Source: Leptolyngbya sp. NIES-2104
Lineage (GTDB): Bacteria; Cyanobacteriota; Cyanobacteriia; Leptolyngbyales; Leptolyngbyaceae
Assembly: GCF_001485215.1 (NCBI RefSeq)
Contig: NZ_BBWW01000001.1
Coordinates: 3,906,001-3,970,000 of the forward strand
DNA length: 64,000 nucleotides
Direction of reading: 5' to 3'
A model generated the notes under the pieces. The model saw only the letters and a list, made by a program, of their open reading frames with translations. It was not told the origin of the DNA and did no database searches. Within the stretch, counting starts at the first letter, position 1, and the number at the start of each line of letters is the position of its first letter. The position numbers and the translations under genes were made by a program. Below, one piece after another: positions 51,141 through 60,698 of the stretch.

Positions 51141-51892
51141 GCGGGACGTGCGACGAGTTGAAAGACTTTGACAAAATACTTAGAGAGCACCTTTGTCATG
51201 TTCGTTTGAATGCCATTTTCAAGACATCCTCGAACAATTTCACGATTCAAGATCCAATTACTGGATAGATTCGCGGTACTTGCTCCTCCAGTTCGCATCT
51301 TTACAAGCACTTGGGGAATGTAGTGATAGCTCAATTTGTGAATAGCTAGAAAGCGAATCAATAGTTCGTAATCTGCTGCAATTTTGTAATCGGTTTTGAA
51401 ATCGCCATAGCGATCGAACGCCCACCGTCTTACAACAAACGTGGGATGAGCAGGCATCCAGCCATAAGCGAACTTTCCTGGATGAAAGCTGGCTGAACTG
51501 TAATAGCGCACAATCTTATCTGGATTGTCATTTTTCACATAAACCAAGTCTCCAAACACCGAATCGACCTGATGCTGTTCAAAGTGTTGAACGATCGTTG
51601 AAATTACAGTCGAATCAATGTAGATATCATCAGCATTCAGAATCGCAACCACATCTCCTGTAGCGAGTTTAATGCCTTTATTCATGCCGTCATACATACC
51701 GCGATCGGGTTCTGAGACATATTGAGCAATTCGCTCACCATACGATCGCACAATTTCCGCCGTATTATCCTTCGAGGCACCATCGATGATGATATGTTCA
51801 ATGTCTGGATAGTCTTGTGATAGCACTGACTCGATCGTGTCTCGAATCGTTGCGCCTGCATTGTAGGCGACAGTAATAATAGAAACTTTCAT
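51137..51892 (-). CDS. Glycosyltransferase family 2
   Basis: A 251-residue GT-A enzyme with VSIITVAYNAGATIRDTIESVLSQDYPDIEHIIIDGASKDNT and NADDIY (metal-binding Asp cluster). It resembles enzymes of colanic-acid type clusters (WcaE-like). It uses a nucleotide sugar to extend the lipid-linked glycan in the cytosol. Overlaps both neighbours by 4 bases. Confidence 0.88.
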   Translation of the reverse strand: MKVSIITVAYNAGATIRDTIESVLSQDYPDIEHIIIDGASKDNTAEIVRSYGERIAQYVSEPDRGMYDGMNKGIKLATGDVVAILNADDIYIDSTVISTIVQHFEQHQVDSVFGDLVYVKNDNPDKIVRYYSSASFHPGKFAYGWMPAHPTFVVRRWAFDRYGDFKTDYKIAADYELLIRFLAIHKLSYHYIPQVLVKMRTGGASTANLSSNWILNREIVRGCLENGIQTNMTKVLSKYFVKVFQLVARPA

Positions 51893-52470
51893 GCGTTTAG
51901 AACTGTAGAAAAGCTTTCGTCTTTGATTACGCGAGGTTTAATCGCAATAGCAGGATTGCCAGCATAAATCGTCCAGGAATCAAGATTCCGAACGGCGACA
52001 CTGCCTAAGCTCAAAACGGCTCCTTCTCCGATTTCGACACCAGGCGCGATCGTGGATCTTGCCGCTAACCAACTCTGCGATCGCACCGTAATCGGAGCCA
52101 CTCGCAAATCGAATGTGGGCGCAGTCCAGTCATGATTTCCAGTGCAAAAATAGACCGATTGAGACACACAAATCTGGTCTTCAAGCACGATCGGGGCGAG
52201 GTTATCAATCCAAACATCTTCACCAATCCAGCAATGATCCCCGATCGTTAATCGCCAGGGAAACTTTACCTTTAGACCCGGTTTGATGTTGACCCCTTGC
52301 CCGATCGATGCCCCAAACACTCTCAAGATCCAAACTTTGAGACTGGACAGGGGAAGTAGACGACTTTTGACGATCGCATCACCGATGAAAAACCAGAGCA
52401 ATTGTTTCCAAATCGGTGCACCAGGAGAATAGTCTTTGATGGTGTATTGATTCAGGTGAATGAAGGTCAC
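51889..52470 (-). CDS. WcaF-like acyltransferase (left-handed beta-helix)
   Basis: A 193-residue hexapeptide-repeat protein (IGEDVWIDNLAPIVLEDQICVS, VYFCTGNHDW, IAPGVEIGEGAVLSLGSVAV). The sequence matches putative colanic-acid acetyltransferases of the WcaF group, including the extra N-terminal segment. It probably acetylates a sugar of the repeat unit. It lies 9 bp behind the lipoprotein gene. Confidence 0.85.
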   Translation of the reverse strand: MTFIHLNQYTIKDYSPGAPIWKQLLWFFIGDAIVKSRLLPLSSLKVWILRVFGASIGQGVNIKPGLKVKFPWRLTIGDHCWIGEDVWIDNLAPIVLEDQICVSQSVYFCTGNHDWTAPTFDLRVAPITVRSQSWLAARSTIAPGVEIGEGAVLSLGSVAVRNLDSWTIYAGNPAIAIKPRVIKDESFSTVLNA

Positions 52471-52479
52471 AGTTCTTTC

Positions 52480-53388
52480 TCAGAGTGATTGTTTGAATTT
52501 GACAGTAGCTTGCCACCAGTCCGATCGCGGATCGATCGCGTTAGGTTTAGAGCGATCGAAGCCAAACCAATCCCACAGCACAACGCCCTCAGCACCGCTA
52601 TCCCGAACGGTTTCTAGCTGTGTTTTCCAATAGTCTCCTTCGATGTATTGAAGTTTCCGTAAGCGATTGCTGACGTGATATCGAGTCCAGAGAAACGGGT
52701 ATACAGGCTTTCCGAAGCGTTGTGCTTCCTCTATGTTTGCACTGGCATACTTCACCCATCCGGGAACATCATCATAAAAGGCGTAGAGCGATGGACAAAG
52801 AAAATCGATCGCATCCGCGATCGGCTTCAAGGCATCATTTGCCCGTTGCCAATCCCGAAGCACTCCTGCATTTCCCCGAATCGGTCCCCAGTAGTCCCGA
52901 TGCGGCGGCGATCCATAAAACCCAAGCTGTAATTGGGGGCGTTCACTTCTCATCCAGCGAATCACTTGCAGAATTTTATTCATGCTTTCTTGCACTTTTT
53001 CCGTTGAAGCGCGTCGAACATCAAGCTGCCAATGTTCGATATTGACCACAACTTTTGAGTACTTTTCAGCCGCTTCACGAGCGAGCTGCCGACAAGCTGC
53101 TTCATCGGGTTTCGAGTAGTCTTGTCCTTTCCAGTAGCCTCTACCCGTAACCAAGATGGGTGTAAGACCGATCTTGGGCTTCTCGCCGTACATGAGTGAA
53201 TCGTAGACCGCGAATTTTGACGATCGAGTAACCCGCCGTTTCGGATCTGACGCATTCTCTGGCTTCGCCAGCGATGATCCTTGCAGTTTGGGTAGCGATG
53301 TCCCTTCGGATGAACAAGAAAGCGCACTAACCACTGAAGCAGAAGTCAGGAGTCGCAGTAAAAAGCGACGTGAGTATCGAGTATTCAT
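52480..53388 (-). CDS. Exported lipoprotein with a glycosidase-like TIM barrel
   Basis: A 302-residue protein. The ATG at 53388 gives RRFLLRLLTSASVVSALSC: a lipobox ending in Cys after a hydrophobic stretch, with paired Arg that might allow Tat export. The body (KIGLTPILVTGRGYWKG, VVVNIEHWQLDV, LGFYGSPPHRDYW, CPSLYAFYDD, GVVLWDWFGFDRS) resembles hyaluronidase-type beta/alpha barrels. A role in trimming or processing the exported polysaccharide is inferred from its position. It is the first gene after a terminator, so it probably has its own promoter. Confidence 0.7.
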   Translation of the reverse strand: MNTRYSRRFLLRLLTSASVVSALSCSSEGTSLPKLQGSSLAKPENASDPKRRVTRSSKFAVYDSLMYGEKPKIGLTPILVTGRGYWKGQDYSKPDEAACRQLAREAAEKYSKVVVNIEHWQLDVRRASTEKVQESMNKILQVIRWMRSERPQLQLGFYGSPPHRDYWGPIRGNAGVLRDWQRANDALKPIADAIDFLCPSLYAFYDDVPGWVKYASANIEEAQRFGKPVYPFLWTRYHVSNRLRKLQYIEGDYWKTQLETVRDSGAEGVVLWDWFGFDRSKPNAIDPRSDWWQATVKFKQSL

Positions 53389-53462
53389 AGGCTTCTTAAA
53401 GAAACAGCAGTGAAACATCAGATTGAATCGTTGTTCTCTATGTAGATGGCAAATCACTCAGC

Positions 53463-53510
53463 AAAAAATCCGTGTCATTCTGATCAAAATCGATCGAACA
53501 ACACGGATTT
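53463..53510 (-). terminator. Terminator inside the polysaccharide locus, behind the YdcF gene
   Basis: AAATCCGTGT (53466-53475) pairs with ACACGGATTT (53501-53510) and a T-run follows on the minus strand. It divides the locus into at least two transcription units: 63986-53534 and 53388-49077. Confidence 0.82.
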
Positions 53511-53533
53511 TCAAGATTGATTCGCTTAGCTGC

Positions 53534-54094
53534 CTAGCAAGCCGTTCTCCGATTAAAGCTCGCGCCCGTTCGTCCAGTCAGCGTCCAGACCACGGAACGC
53601 CCCACATCCCGCGCAATTCGGAGCGGCGATTCCTCCGGATACGTCGAGGGCACATTCACCGGAGTGTAAGCGATGTTTTGAGAGCCAAAAACAACATTCG
53701 CGATCGCGGTTGCTCGTGTCATATGACCCGCTGAAGTAAGCACATAAACATGCTCGATTCCTTTGTGCTTAAAATCGGTTGCAACAGTTGTAAAATTTGT
53801 CACAGTATCGGTCGCCCGACAATCTAAGTACACACGCGATGAATCAATTCCAGCCGATCGAAAAATATCCGCTGCTTGATTCGTTCCCGTCGAAACCCAA
53901 ATCTTCAGATTGGGATACTGTTGAGCGAATTGAGCCGCAAACTGTTCTCGCTCAACACCGCCCCCCAAGACCAGAATAATCTCTGAAGGAGAAGCTTCTT
54001 GGCGGGCGGAACTCGTCCAACCCGTACCGTAAATTAGTCCGATCGCGCACAGCAAACTGAGGCAAGCCCAGCGTATTCCTGACCGTTTCATCAC
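53534..54094 (-). CDS. YdcF/ElyC-family protein (DUF218)
   Basis: A 186-residue protein with an N-terminal membrane anchor (WACLSLLCAIGLIYGTG) and the DUF218 fold (IILVLGGGVEREQFAAQFAQQYPNLKIWVSTG, YLDCRATDTVTNF). YdcF-like proteins are often found in envelope and polysaccharide loci; no reaction is firmly known. It is 84 bp behind the GT14 gene. Confidence 0.8.
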   Translation of the reverse strand: MMKRSGIRWACLSLLCAIGLIYGTGWTSSARQEASPSEIILVLGGGVEREQFAAQFAQQYPNLKIWVSTGTNQAADIFRSAGIDSSRVYLDCRATDTVTNFTTVATDFKHKGIEHVYVLTSAGHMTRATAIANVVFGSQNIAYTPVNVPSTYPEESPLRIARDVGRSVVWTLTGRTGASFNRRTAC

Positions 54095-54178
54095 GTAAAT
54101 GGGTAGATTGCAAGATGATCTCTACCAATTTACTCTGCCCTGAAGTGGTCTGGGAAAACACAAAAGCAGACAATCCTG

Positions 54179-55084
54179 CTAAACCGAATCCACACAAGAC
54201 GCTGAACGTAATTCTCGATCAATGAGATCGAGCAGACGACTCGATTTTTCTGTTGTCACTTTTCTGACAAAGAGTTTATCTGAACCAGCAATTTCATCAA
54301 AATCGCGATCGTCGTAAATCTTACTCAACGTTGGATGAATCAAATGTAGATTCGCCATTTTTGCAGATCCACGTCCCAAAAAGGGCTGTAATCCATTGCT
54401 GCGATGCAAAAACGGAGAGTTTGCCACGATCGTGTGAAAGAAATGTTCATCGGGTGCAAACGTGTATTTGTAAGCCTGCTGCACTTCTGGATGCTGCTGA
54501 AGAAAATCGAGAATGAATGTGGCACAGTTTGGCGTGAGTGCCCACCATTGACTTCCAAAGCACGGCAGAAAAGATTGCTCGATCTTCCGCCGTGTCAATG
54601 GCTTGAGCAGCATTTCTAAACCGTATCGTATCGCCTTATCTAGCTTCGAGTAAGAAAATAAAGCATCGCGAAACCAGTAATAGCGAATATGGTGCAGATA
54701 ACAATCTGGTGATTGCCGCATATCAAAAAACTGAATCAATTCGCGATCGCGATTCGCAACCAAAAATTGATAGATCACTTTAGCAGAACGAATCGGATAA
54801 TCTACTCCTGACAGCAAAACAAAGTGGCTGTAATCGCTGTTGCGATCAAGTGCCGCCTGCATCAAATTCAGCGTTGCCGAAATCATTGAAAAACCCGCCC
54901 AGCTAATTGCAACCCGCTCTGAAATTAAAGTTGCTGATTCCGGCAAATCTAATGCGCGAAACGGTTCAATCGCTGACTTAGCATCAATGTGAATGAAGAT
55001 ATCCGCCTGATAATCGATCGCTCTAGCTAATCGTTGTAACTGGAGCGGGTCGGTATGAGCCAAAATTAAATAAGCAACTTTCAT
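54179..55084 (-). CDS. Core-2/I-branching type glycosyltransferase (GT14)
   Basis: A 301-residue enzyme starting VAYLILAHTDPLQLQRLARAI with FVLLSGVDYPIRSA and GSQWWALT, the core of the beta-1,6-N-acetylglucosaminyltransferase (GT14) family. In bacteria these add GlcNAc or xylose branches to glycans. It overlaps the GT4 gene before it by 4 bases. Confidence 0.85.
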   Translation of the reverse strand: MKVAYLILAHTDPLQLQRLARAIDYQADIFIHIDAKSAIEPFRALDLPESATLISERVAISWAGFSMISATLNLMQAALDRNSDYSHFVLLSGVDYPIRSAKVIYQFLVANRDRELIQFFDMRQSPDCYLHHIRYYWFRDALFSYSKLDKAIRYGLEMLLKPLTRRKIEQSFLPCFGSQWWALTPNCATFILDFLQQHPEVQQAYKYTFAPDEHFFHTIVANSPFLHRSNGLQPFLGRGSAKMANLHLIHPTLSKIYDDRDFDEIAGSDKLFVRKVTTEKSSRLLDLIDRELRSASCVDSV

Positions 55085-56241
55085 AAAGCAGTCGTGCGAT
55101 ACGCTTTAAGTAATTTGGCGGCGGAGCGTTCCCAGGTATAGTTCTGAAACACAAACTGTTGTGCCTGATATCCCGTGTGTCGAGCGTCGGAATGAACCAC
55201 GATCGCTTGACTCAAGGCATCTGCGATCGCGGAACTGGTCGCCTGAACAATATAAGCAACTTGAGCGGCTTCGGCAAAATTGCAGGCTTCGGTGACGACG
55301 CAAGGAAGCCCCGCAGCCATCCCTTCGAGCACCGACATACTAAAGCCTTCTGAGTAGGAAGGACAGACATAAACACTCGCAGCAGCAAGCGCTGATAGCT
55401 TCAGTTTGCCAGACAGCATTCCTGTAAAGGTGACTTGCTCAGTAAGATTCAAATCCGCAAAAAATGTTTGAGCCGTTGGTAGATAGCCGATCAGGTCAGG
55501 ACCTGCAACCACTAAATGGGTTTGTGGAAACTGCTGATGAATTGCTGCAAATGCAGGCGCAAGCAGATCGAGACCTTTTTTCGGATCTAAGCGTCCGAGA
55601 AACAGAATTAGCACTTTGTCGCGGGTTTGTGGAAACTGCTGATAAAACAACTCCACGTCCGGCAGAGATTCAAATTCTCGTCGATGAATCCCATTAGGCA
55701 CAACGACGGTTTGATTTAGTCCCAAAGATTTAACCTGTCCTGCTTCGATCGGAGTTAGAACATGAATCGCTTTTGCTTGCTTCAAAGTCGGTTGCTCGAT
55801 CGCAGTGTAGTAGAGTCTTTTTTTCCAAGCTTTCTGCGAGAGCGCCCAAGGCTCTAACATGCCGTGTGGAGTCATGACGAATGGAACACGATGCCAGCGA
55901 CAGATCCAATTCGTAGCAGACGCGATCGGCATAAACAAACAATGGGTATGCACGATATCATACTCACGTACATGCTGAAACAACCACGTTAACAGCGAAG
56001 TACTCCAGATTAAATCCTGTTGATTCCAGCTTGGAAAGTACTGAACTCGATACCCTTCGCGATCGTGCCAAACTTGAAGCGGCACATCTAGTGGCGTGTC
56101 AACGTTAGCATTGGTCGTCACCAGATCGACTTCGATGTCGAATTGAGCGAGTGCCTGAGTCAGTTCGACCACTACTTTACCCGGTCCGCCGTAAGTTGTA
56201 GCAACATAAGGAGCAACCACAAGAACACGCATCTTTTTCAT
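55081..56241 (-). CDS. Glycosyltransferase family 4 (WcaI/PimB-like)
   Basis: A 386-residue GT-B enzyme. YGGPGKVVVELTQALAQ near the N-terminus, HGMLEPWALSQKAWKK mid-protein, and LFLGRLDPKKGLDLL with SEGFSMSVLEGMAAGLPCVVTEACN in the sugar-nucleotide domain. It adds a hexose to the growing glycan. Only 3 bp separate it from the next GT4 gene upstream. Confidence 0.88.
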   Translation of the reverse strand: MKKMRVLVVAPYVATTYGGPGKVVVELTQALAQFDIEVDLVTTNANVDTPLDVPLQVWHDREGYRVQYFPSWNQQDLIWSTSLLTWLFQHVREYDIVHTHCLFMPIASATNWICRWHRVPFVMTPHGMLEPWALSQKAWKKRLYYTAIEQPTLKQAKAIHVLTPIEAGQVKSLGLNQTVVVPNGIHRREFESLPDVELFYQQFPQTRDKVLILFLGRLDPKKGLDLLAPAFAAIHQQFPQTHLVVAGPDLIGYLPTAQTFFADLNLTEQVTFTGMLSGKLKLSALAAASVYVCPSYSEGFSMSVLEGMAAGLPCVVTEACNFAEAAQVAYIVQATSSAIADALSQAIVVHSDARHTGYQAQQFVFQNYTWERSAAKLLKAYRTTAL

Positions 56242-56244
56242 CTT

Positions 56245-57375
56245 CTAAACTAGTTGTAGTGCTCGATTCACGGCATTGCTGAGTCCTTGAGCAAAGCGAT
56301 CGGGTGCGAATTGTTGAATCTGTGCGATCGCAGCTTGCCCCATTTTGTCTAAATCAATGGCTCGATCGCTGACTGTGACCATCAACGCTGCAAGTTCACC
56401 TGTATTGTTCGGATCAAATCCAAATCCATTCACTCCTTCAATCACAAGATCTTCAAAGCAACCACAACGATTTGACACAATCACTGGAAGTCCTGCCGCC
56501 ATCGCTTCATTCACAACTAAGCCCCACTGTTCCTGTAAGCTGGTATGCACAAAGCATTCCGCATATGCGAGATAAGGTAAGAGTTCTGCTTGCTGCAAAA
56601 AACCAGGAAGTCGAATCGATTCGGTCAAATTCAAGGTTGCTATCTGCTGTTCTAATTCGCTGCGGAGTTCGCCATCTCCACACAGAACTAACTCCCAAGC
56701 AGCTTCTCCAACTTGATTACGATAGGCAGCATAAGCATCAATCAAAACAGGAAGATTCTTTTTGCTAACAAAGCGATTAATCGCGAGAAAGTAGGGTTTT
56801 TCGTTTGGACGGGGCAGTTGACGGATACGATCGGGATGAAAATCAGCGTTCCCGACAGTATTGTATCCGGTAAAAATCTGCTCGGATGCTAAACCAAGCT
56901 TTTCTAGATAGCGTTGTTGAGGTTTACCTCCGACTAAAGCAGATTGATACTGCCGAATAATTTGACGTTTGATTCCTTCACCAAAGCGCGATCGAGGTGC
57001 ATCATCTTCTTTTGTAGCAGACATTAAGATCGTAGCTTTTCGATGCCATCGGCTCCAAGCTAAAGCAGCTAACATCGTCGGTTCAGCATATCCCATGATC
57101 GCGATAACATCAGGTTGGAGTTGATTGAGCAGTGCAATCAATCTCTGGCTTGCTGTCCAAGCAGGAATTTCTGCTAAGGTACGATCGCTAAATACCGTGT
57201 GTAATTCACCAGGAAAAGCATCTAGCTCAGTTCTCCAAGCATAAACATGATCAGTCCGTGTAAGTTCAATTCCAACAAAGTGCCAGTTTTGACGATCGCA
57301 CTCTTCCTGGAATGCGGCAAGACGTGCCAAGTGATACGGTCCAAAATTCACAAATAAAACAGCTACTTTTAGCAT
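56245..57375 (-). CDS. Glycosyltransferase family 4
   Basis: A 376-residue GT-B enzyme: LKVAVLFVNFGPYHLARLAAF at the start, FLAINRFVSKKNLPVLIDAY and EQWGLVVNEAMAAGLPVIVSNRCG in the C-terminal domain. In-frame starts at 57387 (TTG) and 57384 (ATG) are possible; 57375 is chosen because the first beta strand follows at once, but no ribosome-binding site decides it. Part of the same operon as its neighbours. Confidence 0.85.
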   Translation of the reverse strand: MLKVAVLFVNFGPYHLARLAAFQEECDRQNWHFVGIELTRTDHVYAWRTELDAFPGELHTVFSDRTLAEIPAWTASQRLIALLNQLQPDVIAIMGYAEPTMLAALAWSRWHRKATILMSATKEDDAPRSRFGEGIKRQIIRQYQSALVGGKPQQRYLEKLGLASEQIFTGYNTVGNADFHPDRIRQLPRPNEKPYFLAINRFVSKKNLPVLIDAYAAYRNQVGEAAWELVLCGDGELRSELEQQIATLNLTESIRLPGFLQQAELLPYLAYAECFVHTSLQEQWGLVVNEAMAAGLPVIVSNRCGCFEDLVIEGVNGFGFDPNNTGELAALMVTVSDRAIDLDKMGQAAIAQIQQFAPDRFAQGLSNAVNRALQLV

Positions 57376-57390
57376 GACAAACATCAAACG

Positions 57391-58101
57391 TTAGCTTTGT
57401 TTTACGCCGACCACACAGACCGCTCCGGACAGCAAAGGCGGATAGAATTGATGCATCACACCGAGCTTGCCAAATCCAAACGTTTGAATCGGATTGATGT
57501 TGTATTTTCGATAGATCTTTTTCAGCGATGAAAAGGTGAAATAGTGCAAATGACCGCCATCGAACAGTTCACCAGGTCTAACTTGTAAGCCTTCGTTCGT
57601 TCCGGAGGTCGAAGGAAACTGCCCGCTTAGCAGTGTTAATCGATGTCGCCAAGCTGCGATATTCGGAGTGACGGTTACTAACCGACCTTGAGGAGCGAGT
57701 AAACGTTCAATTTCCGCCATCGCTGCCCACACATCAACGACATGTTCAATCACGTCTGCCCAAAGAATCACATCAAAGTAGCCATCTGGAAACTCTAAGC
57801 CCGCCTCGATATTTCCGGTAATCGCTTGTAGGTTTAAGTTCTGCGATCGCGCCACTTCGGAAAGCTTGTTCGCACGAATCGGAGAAATCTCGACTCCATG
57901 AAGTTCAGAAAAGCGATCGCGTAAGTTGTAGAGTACATTCCCATCTCCACATCCAATTTCTAGCAAACGCTGTCCGGTTCCTGCTAATCTCACCAGCGCT
58001 TCATTTCGGTGCTGGGGAAATCGATCGGGAAAGTCTGCAAACTGGATCGTGTCGTCAGCGTATACGCGATCGTAAGCGACTGCAAGCACATCTTTGCTCA
58101 T
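57391..58101 (-). CDS. Class I SAM-dependent methyltransferase
   Basis: A 236-residue protein with LLEIGCGDGNVLYNL (motif I), DVILWADVIEHVVDVWAAM and LAPQGRLVTVTPN, a methionine-biosynthesis W-like methyltransferase fold. It could cap or decorate a sugar. The ATG at 58101 has AGGAG about 10 nt upstream; a longer frame to 58206 overlaps the preceding gene and is rejected. Confidence 0.83.
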   Translation of the reverse strand: MSKDVLAVAYDRVYADDTIQFADFPDRFPQHRNEALVRLAGTGQRLLEIGCGDGNVLYNLRDRFSELHGVEISPIRANKLSEVARSQNLNLQAITGNIEAGLEFPDGYFDVILWADVIEHVVDVWAAMAEIERLLAPQGRLVTVTPNIAAWRHRLTLLSGQFPSTSGTNEGLQVRPGELFDGGHLHYFTFSSLKKIYRKYNINPIQTFGFGKLGVMHQFYPPLLSGAVCVVGVKQS

Positions 58102-58123
58102 GCGATGGTTCTCCTGAAGTAAA

Positions 58124-59428
58124 TTAATGAATCGATGATTGACTAACTCGGAACGGTACCCTAGAAGTAGTAGAGGCTTGCTTTTGATACTGGTAAACAG
58201 TGACAAGCATCGCGAGTGATAGAAACAAATTCTTGTGTTGCCAGAGCGTAAAGCTAAATTGCGACACTACCAAACAAAGAATGTTCCAGGATGAAAATAG
58301 ATAAATTACTGGATAGGTGCGTGCAAGTGGATTAGCTTTGACCATCAAATGAAAGGCAAGACCCACTAAAGCTAGAAAAATCAGCAAGCCTATCATTCCC
58401 TGTTCTGAAAGCAGTTCTAAAGTGAGGTTGTGAGCATATCCGATAAAACCACCGCTGGCAGTACTAAAGTTTCCAGTTCCGACACCGAAAACTGGAGACT
58501 TTTGAAACAGGAGCAACGCAGCATCATAAGCATTAAATCGATCGTTTACAGATGCTCCCTTGTTGTCCTGCCCGATGAGAGAGAGCCGTTCTGACCAATC
58601 ACCAAAGAGTTCTGGTTGCCACTGAGCAATGCCAAATAAAAGAATGCTGATGCCGATGACAGCAACGAGGACGGTTGAGATCGATTTAACCAGAGTTTGC
58701 TGCCGGACAATTTGAAACACCATCACAGGCAGAGCAACAATTAGAGCAATCACCATACTTCGAGTGTTGCTTGCCATTAGGACAACCATGAGCAAACCCA
58801 ATGACCCATAAAGCACCACTTTTAGCATCGGTGGAATTTTTCGGCTACCCAGCAACCAATACGCATTAATAATAATGCCGCTGGCAATAATCAGCGAAAA
58901 TGGAATCGGGTTAATCGTTCCAACGCTTAACCGTGTAAAGGTATAGCCATATGCGAGTAAATTAATCAGCGCGATCGCTCCAAGCACGATCGCCATGATC
59001 CAGTAAGTCGCGACGGTTGCTGTAACATTTTCTTTAATCCGCTTCGGATCAACAAGCGGAATTAATCGAGCTACAAAATAAAAGCTACTGCCTAACACAA
59101 AATACCGAATGGTGATATCGATTCCCTGTGCCATTGCTGGAGTGTTCAGACTGCTGAAAAACATCCAAATCCCCAAGACAAGAACAATTGCATCAAGCGG
59201 ATGAAACTGATAATACCTTAATCGTGGAAAAGCCCGAATGATAATCAAGGCAAAAACCGCGATCGGTAAAAGCACATTTAACAGATTATTGTTCTCGATG
59301 CCTGCGGTTTGAGTGAATAGTGCGCCTGTAATCAAGTAAGCATTGGCAGCCAGTGCAAGTCCGACTCCCGGTCGCCACCATGCCAATGGAACGGTCAGTA
59401 ATGTAATCAGAATCGAGAACCAGGTCAT
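58124..59428 (-). CDS. O-antigen ligase/polymerase family membrane protein
   Basis: A 434-residue protein with about 10-12 helices and the Wzy_C region (KSPVFGVGTGNFSTASGGFIGYAHNLTLELLSEQGMIGLLIFLALVG, abbreviated here as SPVFGVGTGNF and AHNLTLELLSEQG). Such proteins either polymerise repeat units or ligate glycan to an acceptor in the periplasm. The ATG at 59428 is preceded by AGGGG; the frame up to 59554 runs into the previous gene and is rejected. Confidence 0.85.
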   Translation of the reverse strand: MTWFSILITLLTVPLAWWRPGVGLALAANAYLITGALFTQTAGIENNNLLNVLLPIAVFALIIIRAFPRLRYYQFHPLDAIVLVLGIWMFFSSLNTPAMAQGIDITIRYFVLGSSFYFVARLIPLVDPKRIKENVTATVATYWIMAIVLGAIALINLLAYGYTFTRLSVGTINPIPFSLIIASGIIINAYWLLGSRKIPPMLKVVLYGSLGLLMVVLMASNTRSMVIALIVALPVMVFQIVRQQTLVKSISTVLVAVIGISILLFGIAQWQPELFGDWSERLSLIGQDNKGASVNDRFNAYDAALLLFQKSPVFGVGTGNFSTASGGFIGYAHNLTLELLSEQGMIGLLIFLALVGLAFHLMVKANPLARTYPVIYLFSSWNILCLVVSQFSFTLWQHKNLFLSLAMLVTVYQYQKQASTTSRVPFRVSQSSIH

Positions 59429-59441
59429 GATCGCTTCACCC

Positions 59442-60686
59442 CTAATTGAGAGATTGACACACCACAGAACGCAGCGTTTCTTGAGCCTCGGTAAAGACAT
59501 CGAGAAAGTACTGTTGTCGTGCTTGTGATTGTTGAGAAGCGATGCCCGTTTCATACAGTTGAGTCAGGCGTTCTGCGATCGCTTCAGCATTCCGAACTTT
59601 GACGATATATCCATCGAGTTCGTGCCGAACGAGTGAGCCTGCATTGTAGGTCGTAATAATCGGCAGACCACACATCAAGGCTTCATACGTCACCATGGCT
59701 GATCCTTCCACGATCGAGGGCAGCACAAACACGTCTGCCCAGTCATACAGTTCACTCATCTGAGAGCGGGGAACTCGTCCGAGAAACTCACAAACATCGC
59801 TGTACTCTGCCACTCGCTCTGGCTTGATCTCAATTCCTCCTGCTGCTCTACAGGTAAAGGGAATTTTCAGCGATCGTAGTGCCGTTAACAGATACGGAAT
59901 ACCTTTTCGTAGATTGACGGCTCCCGCGAATAAGATTCGGAGTTCGTCGCCTCGTGCTTTTGGAGCAAGCCTTTCACGACGCTGAGCGGGCACAATCTCA
60001 CCTTTGAGGCGACCGAGCGGAACAACTGAAATGCGATCGTGATTCATTCCCTTCGCAATCAGCGATTCTTTCACGAATTCAGAACCGCAAACGATATGAT
60101 CAGCCAGTTTTTGCTCTTGTTGCTCTCTGGCGATTAGTTCTCGTTCAGCCGCTTGAATCTGAAACGGTGTGATCGACCAATTTGACCATAAAGTTTCTTC
60201 TTGTTCGAGTAGATCGTAGGTAAACGCCCGTTCTGCAATGATCTGATCTAAGATACAGTGCAATCCTTCTGACTTGGCGTATTCAAATAGCTCTAGTGAG
60301 GACACTGGGAACCCATAGAGTGTGTTTGCATCTCCCAAGCCATGTCGAATAATCCGGCGACAAAATTCTTTGCCTGCCCAGTTGTAAATCGAACAGGCTT
60401 GCTGCGGTGAGCTATTTTTGAGCTTCTGAATATATTGATAGCCAAACGCGGGAAAGTGCGTCACTGGGGCTTTTTCCAGAATCGGATCATATCGATCGAG
60501 TCCTTTTTTGAGCGCACCGGGAAGCTTGGGGAAAACAGTAGACGATCGCAGAAGTTTTGTCATGCGACCGTGACCTGCATAAAAATCGGTATAAAACCGC
60601 TCTAGGACTCCCCACTCATGAAACAGAATCGGTTCTTGATAGTGTTTTCGGGCACCGAGATGTGCGATCGCAACTTTAGCAGTCAT
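59442..60686 (-). CDS. Glycosyltransferase family 4
   Basis: A 414-residue GT-B enzyme with an N-terminal AKVAIAHLGARKHYQEP segment, RILFAGAVNLRKGIPYLL and VLPSIVEGSAMVTYEALMCGLPIITTYNAGS. The N-terminal half is unlike its neighbours' and points to a different acceptor. It is 13 bp ahead of the ligase gene and 12 bp behind a methyltransferase gene. Confidence 0.85.
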   Translation of the reverse strand: MTAKVAIAHLGARKHYQEPILFHEWGVLERFYTDFYAGHGRMTKLLRSSTVFPKLPGALKKGLDRYDPILEKAPVTHFPAFGYQYIQKLKNSSPQQACSIYNWAGKEFCRRIIRHGLGDANTLYGFPVSSLELFEYAKSEGLHCILDQIIAERAFTYDLLEQEETLWSNWSITPFQIQAAERELIAREQQEQKLADHIVCGSEFVKESLIAKGMNHDRISVVPLGRLKGEIVPAQRRERLAPKARGDELRILFAGAVNLRKGIPYLLTALRSLKIPFTCRAAGGIEIKPERVAEYSDVCEFLGRVPRSQMSELYDWADVFVLPSIVEGSAMVTYEALMCGLPIITTYNAGSLVRHELDGYIVKVRNAEAIAERLTQLYETGIASQQSQARQQYFLDVFTEAQETLRSVVCQSLN

Positions 60687-60698
60687 GTGATAAAACGC

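Noticed and set aside
59429-59554. N-terminal extension of the O-antigen ligase frame
   Set aside because: The extension overlaps the end of the preceding glycosyltransferase gene and lacks hydrophobic helices; ATG 59428 has a ribosome-binding site.
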